Positions 33,111 through 37,904 of a stretch of 37,904 nucleotides of DNA are shown here, piece after piece. The notes below the pieces were generated by a model. The model did no database searches and had not been told where the DNA came from. It was given only the letters and a program-made list of their open reading frames with translations. This DNA comes from a virus. The DNA lies in the IMG/VR virus record IMGVR_UViG_3300031974_002320, positions 1 to 37,904 of that record; one strand, 5' to 3'. Made by a program: the position numbers and the translations under genes. Position 1 is the stretch's first letter; every line of letters begins with the position of its first letter.

Positions 33111-33923
33111 TTATCTTATTAGTGGATCTTCTGCACCAGGATCTGCTTCAAACTGTACATAACCTGAACCAGCACCAGTACCGCTTCCAGCAGTCCATTG
33201 ACCTGATACATTACTAATCCAACTTGGCATTGCTACCTGAGTACCTGTTCCTGTATCATCATCCCAGAAAGTAATGGTACCCTCTGCTGGCGACGTTGGA
33301 TTTGTTGGAGGTACGTATGCAACTAAATATGTTTTACTAGGTGAATCTGTCGGTATTACGTCCATACCAATCAATTGAACACCTCCCGCGTTACCGATAG
33401 ACACAGTGTAACTATCTAACGTAATTGAATTAGGTAGAGTAGTTGTTGTAGCCTGAGTAACTGGCAAAGTTGTTGTTGCTAATGTTGTAGCCTGGGTTGT
33501 TGTACCAGAACCTGAACCTGAGCCTGAATCAGTCGTTGTGGCTTGGGTCGTAGTTGCCAGGGTCGTTGCCTGTGTTGTAGTTGCCAGAGTCGTTGCCTGT
33601 GTTGTGGTTGCCGCCGTCGGAGTTGGAGCTCCTGTTGTAGTCACCTCAACATTACCAGTAGCGTATTGTATGATTGTAAAAGCATCCCACTTAGTATTAT
33701 CTGTATCGTCAGACCACAACCAGTGTTGTACTTTAAATTGAGCAGATCTTGTACTTGCATTAGGATTTGTCCAATCTTGTATTGTAAAGTTCCAAGAGTC
33801 TGTTGTACCATCTTGAGCTACAGTCACCCAACTTGCGCTGTCAACATTCACCCAAGTGTAGTTGTCACCGTTTGGGTTTGCGTCTCCTGTGAAATTTACT
33901 GTTCTAGTATAAGTTGCAGCCAT
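33111..33923 (-). CDS. BACON-like virion protein with Thr/Gln-rich and GSG linkers
   Basis: A 270-residue protein. Residues 1-90 form a BACON-like beta domain (WVNVDSASWVTVAQDGTTDS; STRSAQFKVQHWLW), clearly paralogous to the start of the 365-residue protein at 34551: both share NPNGDNYTW, FTI, WTNP and HW.W. Residues about 105-164 are a TTQATTLATT linker with a DSGSGSGSG insert. The last 105 residues are a second beta domain with GSGTGAGSG near the end. BACON domains are mostly from Bacteroidetes and are thought to bind carbohydrate or mucin, so a surface-decoration role is inferred. It has its own late promoter. The leader is A-rich without a Shine-Dalgarno sequence. Confidence 0.7.
   Translation of the reverse strand: MAATYTRTVNFTGDANPNGDNYTWVNVDSASWVTVAQDGTTDSWNFTIQDWTNPNASTRSAQFKVQHWLWSDDTDNTKWDAFTIIQYATGNVEVTTTGAPTPTAATTTQATTLATTTQATTLATTTQATTTDSGSGSGSGTTTQATTLATTTLPVTQATTTTLPNSITLDSYTVSIGNAGGVQLIGMDVIPTDSPSKTYLVAYVPPTNPTSPAEGTITFWDDDTGTGTQVAMPSWISNVSGQWTAGSGTGAGSGYVQFEADPGAEDPLIR
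33432..33611 (-). repeat. Degenerate tandem repeat encoding Thr-rich linker
   Basis: Repeats on the minus strand encode residues 105-164 of the BACON-like protein: TTQATTLA units, a DSGSGSGSG insert, then more Thr/Gln. DNA units such as gttgccagagtcgttgcctgt recur. Confidence 0.7.
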
Positions 33924-33946
33924 GTTTGCTTACTTTTTCTTTGTTT

Positions 33947-33957
33947 TATTATATATC
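33947..33957 (-). promoter_or_regulatory. Putative late promoter (GATATATAATA)
   Basis: Exact minus-strand GATATATAATA, 24 nt upstream of ATG 33923. It overlaps the end of the nucleotidyltransferase gene, whose last codons GAT-ATA and stop TAA are part of the element. Confidence 0.6.
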
Positions 33958-34533
33958 GAGCTGTGCAACATAGTCCTCTACGCTAATAGAGACTACACTG
34001 TTATTTGCTACTTTATCTGTAAGTATTGTAGATGGTCTGCCTAATCCATTTTCATCTAACCACTTAATTCTCCAAAGGTCTCTACCGACGATCTGTTCAA
34101 CGGTACCTCCCCATGTATTAATATCTGCTTTTACAACAGGTGCGCCATCGATAATTCTAGTATGTTGTTCCCAACAAACAATACGATACCAATCGGTAGT
34201 TGTATCAGCTACATCAATAATAGGTCCTGCGGAAATGTCTACCTGTATTCTATAATCAACCCTACCTATTCTCATTGCATTAGTCATTAGACTTTCTAAT
34301 AACTCATATTCCGTAATATCAAAATTATTAGAATTTTTAGGAGTAATAAGAACGTCAAGATCAATAGTCTTAGACTCATTATTAAGAATACCTCCTACTA
34401 AAAACCAGTTAAAAGAGTCATAGTTTGGTAGGGCCTTGATAGCTTCCCACCATAGCTTGATATTAACAGGAGTAGCTTTACGTCTACTCTCTGTAACTAC
34501 TATATTATTTCCTATTCTTAATTCGTAACTCAT
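33949..34533 (-). CDS. Small nucleotidyltransferase-fold protein
   Basis: A 194-residue protein with the Pol-beta-type nucleotidyltransferase pattern: h-G-G then nine residues then D-h-D-h (FLVGGILNNESKTIDLDVLI, about 44-63), and a third acidic residue in RIQVDIS about 45 residues later (DYRIQVDISAG). The three carboxylates are intact in the sequence I read. The C-terminal part (IDGAPVVKADINTWGGTVEQ) is not recognised. Such minimal nucleotidyltransferases transfer a nucleotide to protein, RNA or small molecules, or act as toxins with antitoxins. Here it lies between two BACON-like virion genes, and the stop is built into the next promoter. Substrate is unknown. Confidence 0.65.
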   Translation of the reverse strand: MSYELRIGNNIVVTESRRKATPVNIKLWWEAIKALPNYDSFNWFLVGGILNNESKTIDLDVLITPKNSNNFDITEYELLESLMTNAMRIGRVDYRIQVDISAGPIIDVADTTTDWYRIVCWEQHTRIIDGAPVVKADINTWGGTVEQIVGRDLWRIKWLDENGLGRPSTILTDKVANNSVVSISVEDYVAQLDI

Positions 34534-34550
34534 ATCAATCTTTTATCTTT

Positions 34551-35648
34551 TTAACCACCCAAGTAATCACCACCGGAATCACAACCAATCAGTGTTAGAG
34601 TATCAGACACTGTAACCGAATTACCTGCTAGGTTAGTTCCTGTAACAGTAACTGTGATTGAACCTGTGTCTCCTTCTCCAGAACAATCAGCAAAACCGAA
34701 ATACTCAACCATAACTGTATCAGTTCCCTGACCACTCGTGATTGCAAATTTACTACCGGTTTTAGTCCACGCATAACTAGGATTATTGATATTACTTATA
34801 TTAGCTGTATACGGTTCTTGTGTTGTAGTCTCATAGAACTCTTCGTATCCATCAACGAATACTGACGGTGTTGGTAGTTGGGTCGTTGCCTGGGTTGTTG
34901 CCTGGGTCGTTGCCTGAGTCGTTGTTGCACCAGAACCAGAACCAGAGCTAGTTGTTGTACCAGAACCTGAGCCTGAGCCTGAATCAGTCGTTGTGGCTTG
35001 GGTCGTAGTAGCCTGTGTTGTTGCTTGAGTCGTAGCCTGTGTTGTTGCTTGAGTCGTAGCCTGTGTCGTAGCCTGTGTTGTTGCTTGAGTCGTAGCCGTA
35101 ACCTCGTACTTAGCATAAAGAGTTTTATCACCTGTAATTGTAATCACATCACCAGGTTGGATATTTGCAGGTGCTTGAGAGCTTTCACCCTCTGCGAATC
35201 CTATGAATGTCATACCTGTTACGGACCATGTTGGACCAGATACCGTGTAGTTACCTGCTGAAACGCCACTAACTGTACTAGGGTGTGAGCCTACAATGTC
35301 AGATGAGTTAGCAACAGCTTGGTATGTTACTGTATAAGTTGCAGCCTCAGTCGTCGTTACCTCAATCGAGTTATCGTTATACTGTGTAATTGTAAAAGAA
35401 TCCCATAGGCTAGTCTGTGAATCACTTGTCCACTGCCAATGTTTAGCCTTAAAGTCTGCAGATCTACTAGCGCTGCTAGGATTTGTCCAAGTCTCTATTG
35501 TAAAGTCCCATTCGTCAGTACCAGATCTTTGTGAATAAGAAATCCAGCCCTGTGACGCTGCACCACTTACATCAATCCAAGTATAGTTATCACCGTTTGG
35601 ATTGTTAGGACCTGCGAAGGTTATTGTTTTAGTATAAGTTCCTGCCAT
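34551..35648 (-). CDS. BACON-like virion protein with Listeria-Bacteroides repeat and Thr/Gln linker
   Basis: A 365-residue protein. Residues 1-95 are a BACON-like domain paralogous to the one at 33111. Residues about 104-182 match the Listeria-Bacteroides (InlB B) repeat: YTVTYQAVANSSD, MTFIGFAEGESS, then PGDVITITGDKTLYAKYE. Residues about 185-258 are TTQATTQ repeats, interrupted by DSGSGSGSG and SSGSGSGA. The last 105 residues (SYAWTKTGSKFAITSGQGTD, GSITVTVTGTNLAGNSVTVS) are an Ig/PKD-like domain ending in CDSGGDYLGG. A long, flexible surface appendage or decoration protein is inferred. It is the first gene after a late promoter 18 nt upstream. Confidence 0.7.
   Translation of the reverse strand: MAGTYTKTITFAGPNNPNGDNYTWIDVSGAASQGWISYSQRSGTDEWDFTIETWTNPSSASRSADFKAKHWQWTSDSQTSLWDSFTITQYNDNSIEVTTTEAATYTVTYQAVANSSDIVGSHPSTVSGVSAGNYTVSGPTWSVTGMTFIGFAEGESSQAPANIQPGDVITITGDKTLYAKYEVTATTQATTQATTQATTQATTQATTQATTQATTTQATTTDSGSGSGSGTTTSSGSGSGATTTQATTQATTQATTQLPTPSVFVDGYEEFYETTTQEPYTANISNINNPSYAWTKTGSKFAITSGQGTDTVMVEYFGFADCSGEGDTGSITVTVTGTNLAGNSVTVSDTLTLIGCDSGGDYLGG
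34875..35096 (-). repeat. Tandem Thr/Gln repeat DNA
   Basis: 12-bp-based tandem units (minus-strand gcctgtgttgttgcttgagtcgta-type 24-bp blocks) encode residues 185-258 of the 365-residue protein, ATTQ units interrupted by GSG inserts. Confidence 0.75.
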
Positions 35649-35665
35649 GGGGTTCTATCGATTTT

Positions 35666-35676
35666 TACTATATATC
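35666..35676 (-). promoter_or_regulatory. Putative late promoter (GATATATAGTA)
   Basis: Minus-strand GATATATAGTA, 18 nt upstream of ATG 35648 and just past the stop of the 619-residue gene at 35691. One mismatch to the other elements. Confidence 0.55.
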
Positions 35677-35690
35677 TTACTAATATATTA

Positions 35691-37550
35691 TTACAGAGTT
35701 TTAATGTTGTTATCTTTTATCCACTTCTCTAGTTTCTCGTAAGCAGCGTTAAAAATTCTGCTTCTCTTAGTGTCCATACCGAAGTTGTTGAAGTATTCTT
35801 TCATCATATAGTAAGCTGGCTCTACCGGCTCACCGTTAGCTATTCTATCTTGAATATGTTTAGAAACTTCAAGCGCATACATTGCTCCCATCATAGAGAA
35901 CATATTGTAGCCAGTTAAGTCATTCCAGAATCTTCTAACCATTTCATAGCCTACTTTACCAAACTCCTTAATACCTTTTTTCTCATAGGCAGAAAGTTCT
36001 GCTCTTCTCTGATTATCAAATGAACCTAACCATAAAACCATGTAGTTGTGTTCAGCATCGTAAACTGGGTCCATGAATCCACCCTTAACAATTTCCTTTA
36101 GAGTAGTCTTTACCCATTTTGGATATTTAGGTTTACCATTCTCTTTAGTCCAGTTGTCATATTCATAGCTGCTCCAGTAACCTTCGTTAAGCTGATTACT
36201 TTCCATCAACCAAACTCTCTTACCTTTATGCTGTTCATCAGCAAGAGTTACCTCACTGTCCCATACTTGTGAAAACGCATGTGATGCAGTATGTGGGAAT
36301 TTAACATAGGCTGTTGAGCCTGCTGTCTTTTTTATATCAAAATACTCATCTTTAAATTTAATGAAGTCACCCTTTCTACCTGGGAATTTAGCTTCGTGTA
36401 GTGGTTTAATGTACTTAAATTGTTTTGCTTCTTTCATAGCATCAATTTCTTTTGATTTTTCAATTGCCCAATCAACACCTTCGTCGCCACCCCAGATTAA
36501 CCAGGCTACATAGCCATTATCTTTCCAAGGTTCGTCTTTATGTTCTGGCGCAATTTTAGAATTCTTTCTGTGTCTGTTAAATGCAGACATTCTCTTTACA
36601 GTATCTGCTGAGATCTTTTCACCTTTCGCTAGTTGATGAGCTCTTGCCCAACCAACTGGAGTTCCAGCAGGTACTTCGTCTCTACCGTACTTCTCTTTCC
36701 AATCAATTGCCTTCTGTGCATTTTTACCTGCAGCAGCTGGGTAATCGTTATATGAATCCTCTTCGTTTAGTACAGATTCCGGTAGAGGTATTGCATCTGC
36801 ATATCTTAGTTTTCTATATAGTTGGTTAGATAAAATGTAGTTACTAGCAAAATCTTCTAGTTCTTTTTCACTACCAAATCTACGGCCACCTACATCAATA
36901 TCATGACCTTTATAGTAAAGGTTGTAATGAGCACCTCTTGAATCCTCTTTAGTTTTAAGATAAACTATATCATCATTGCCAATATATTTGTCTGGCATTT
37001 TACCTTCAAGTACAGACTCTTTAATAATGTTATCCATTACTAGTAACTTATGTAATTCTTGACCTACTTCAGTTTCATCAGCGCCTTTCATTCTATCTAG
37101 GTGTTTCTTACCGTGGGATTTATAGTACTCGTCATGTAGATATTGAATCTTCTCTTCGTGTTCCATCTTGTTGATAGACTTTCTGTTTCTCCAAGCAAAC
37201 TTAGCGAAATCATCGTAGAAGAATGAGTTGATTAAATCGAAATCTTGAAAACCTGCAGCCTCGTCCATTTTATCTAGAAGATCTTCTCTACCTAATTGCT
37301 TATAGACCTCTTTTCTTACCTTCTCCATTTTCTCTGCATATTCAGGGTCATCGCCTCTATTAAAAACAATTTGCTGTGTTAGAGAGCCACTGATCTTTTT
37401 AACATCCTTCTTTCTGGTCTTAATTAACCATGCTGCAAGATCCTTGATGCCCAGGTCTTTAAATCTACCTTCAGCATCAGGTGCATCAGAGTGATGAAAC
37501 TCAGGAGCGCCTTTAGGCTTCTTCTCGTTAAGTGGTTTGATAAATCTCAT
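35691..37550 (-). CDS. Putative multi-module internal head protein with internal leader copy
   Basis: A 619-residue protein starting MRFIKPLNE-KKPKGA, a leader that ends in L-x-E. Three further L-(N/H)-E sites fall near apparent domain borders: 261-263 (ESVLNEEDSYNDYP), 384-386 (FKYIKPLHEAKFP) and 454-456 (NQLNEGYWSS). The third module start repeats the N-terminal leader almost exactly (FKYIKPLHE). Residues about 264-375 contain AGTPVGWARAHQLAKGE, MSAFNRHRKNS and GYVAWLIWGGDEGVDWA. This is a conserved phage domain I have seen near head genes but whose function I do not know. The last 150 residues are helical and aromatic. Processing by a T4-type prohead protease is predicted; the protease is outside the window. 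Confidence 0.6.
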   Translation of the reverse strand: MRFIKPLNEKKPKGAPEFHHSDAPDAEGRFKDLGIKDLAAWLIKTRKKDVKKISGSLTQQIVFNRGDDPEYAEKMEKVRKEVYKQLGREDLLDKMDEAAGFQDFDLINSFFYDDFAKFAWRNRKSINKMEHEEKIQYLHDEYYKSHGKKHLDRMKGADETEVGQELHKLLVMDNIIKESVLEGKMPDKYIGNDDIVYLKTKEDSRGAHYNLYYKGHDIDVGGRRFGSEKELEDFASNYILSNQLYRKLRYADAIPLPESVLNEEDSYNDYPAAAGKNAQKAIDWKEKYGRDEVPAGTPVGWARAHQLAKGEKISADTVKRMSAFNRHRKNSKIAPEHKDEPWKDNGYVAWLIWGGDEGVDWAIEKSKEIDAMKEAKQFKYIKPLHEAKFPGRKGDFIKFKDEYFDIKKTAGSTAYVKFPHTASHAFSQVWDSEVTLADEQHKGKRVWLMESNQLNEGYWSSYEYDNWTKENGKPKYPKWVKTTLKEIVKGGFMDPVYDAEHNYMVLWLGSFDNQRRAELSAYEKKGIKEFGKVGYEMVRRFWNDLTGYNMFSMMGAMYALEVSKHIQDRIANGEPVEPAYYMMKEYFNNFGMDTKRSRIFNAAYEKLEKWIKDNNIKTL

Positions 37551-37554
37551 ATTA

Positions 37555-37902
37555 TTATTTATCTCCCGTTTCTTTTTTAGTTTCTTTTGCTTTTTTCTCT
37601 ATCTCTTTAGCAGCCTTTGCCTGATCTTTCGCAGTTCTTAGTTGACCCTTCTTAATTTCAATCTGAGCCTTAACCGACTGTTTTTGGGTTTCGATCTGAG
37701 CTAGTTGTGCTTTCATCTTAGCCAGAGTAGAAGACATCTTATCTTTTACTTCCGGGGATTTAGATAACTCCTTTGCTTTAGCAGTTTCTTTTTCTGCCTT
37801 CTTAACCTGCTTCTTGATTTTCTTCTGAATCTTCTTTACGTTCTTTTTAACGTTAGGCTTCTTCTCGTTAAGAAAATCTTCAAATATCTTTATATGCTTC
37901 AT
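37555..37902 (-). CDS. Lys-rich internal head protein with leader peptide
   Basis: A 115-residue protein that starts MKHIKIFEDFLNE-KKPNVKK. The leader has the pattern of T4 internal protein capsid-targeting sequences (M-K-aromatic-acidic-F-L-x-E), with L-N-E at 11-13 as the likely prohead-protease cut. The rest is almost entirely helical, alternating Lys/Ala/Glu/Gln with KKIQKKIKKQVKKAEK-type repeats, and strongly basic. After cleavage it would be about 100 residues of DNA-binding helical protein, suited to being packaged with DNA in the head. It is the start of a transcription unit whose promoter lies outside the window. The leader similarity to the next gene supports the head-protein call. 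Confidence 0.65.
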   Translation of the reverse strand: MKHIKIFEDFLNEKKPNVKKNVKKIQKKIKKQVKKAEKETAKAKELSKSPEVKDKMSSTLAKMKAQLAQIETQKQSVKAQIEIKKGQLRTAKDQAKAAKEIEKKAKETKKETGDK

Positions 37903-37904
37903 AG

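Noticed and set aside
33538-33986. Two plus-strand ORFs with Val/Ala or Cys/Ser repeats
   Set aside because: Antisense of the Thr-rich linker repeat of the BACON-like gene.
34875-35131. Repeats resembling a CRISPR array
   Set aside because: Short in-frame units without unique spacers, coding for a Thr/Gln linker.
1-37904. tRNA genes, integrase, insertion sequences or attachment sites
   Set aside because: Intergenic gaps are too short for tRNAs and no such genes or terminal repeats were seen.

Overview
The window looks like part of the genome of a large T4-like contractile-tailed phage (myovirus), probably infecting a member of the Bacteroidetes and possibly a flavobacterium. The phage call is firm. 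It rests on recognisable baseplate genes in T4-like company: baseplate J/gp6, gp25, a gp27-like hub, a gp5-type spike OB fold and a gp53/LysM-type protein. Further support comes from T4-style head-protein leader peptides, dCMP deaminase and a DinG/XPD-type helicase. The host call is an inference. The start codons have A-rich leaders with no visible Shine-Dalgarno sequence, which is typical of Bacteroidetes. Two proteins carry BACON-like domains, one has a Listeria-Bacteroides repeat, and the DNA is AT-rich.

Almost everything is on the minus strand, so transcription runs from high to low coordinates. (1) 37902-31012 is a head and virion-decoration block. It holds two putative internal head proteins with leader peptides, two BACON-like proteins with Thr/Gln-rich linkers flanking a small nucleotidyltransferase-fold protein, a Hint (hedgehog/intein-like) protein, a very acidic scaffold-like protein, a third leader-peptide protein and a 20-codon ORF. 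It ends in a hairpin with a T run. (2) 30952-25597 holds dCMP deaminase, the helicase, a 2OG-Fe(II) oxygenase and six small unknown genes. (3) 25543-17273 is a hub, spike and tail-tube-junction operon. (4) 16388-17276 is a two-gene plus-strand island of unknown function, convergent with the hub operon. (5) 16242-14057 holds two HExxH zincin-like proteins and a four-domain ribosomal-protein-S1 homologue. (6) 14003-398 holds an amidoligase-like enzyme fused to a repeat domain, a neck-like protein, gp25, gp6, a large wedge-like protein, a fibre-like protein and two large structural proteins. A truncated gene with a Thr-rich linker runs off the left end.

A shared element, consensus GATATATAATA on the minus strand, lies 18-33 nt upstream of six gene starts, with weaker versions upstream of two more. 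I read it as the phage late promoter, analogous to T4 TATAAATA. The strongest leads are a possible self-cleaving polyprotein-like head protein with an internal copy of the leader peptide, the Hint protein with a Gly-Cys junction and no C-extein nucleophile, the phage S1 homologue in a genome without Shine-Dalgarno sites, the amidoligase fusion, and the nucleotidyltransferase among fibre genes. No tRNA, rRNA, CRISPR, integrase or insertion sequence was seen. No gene-free stretch exceeds 150 bases.
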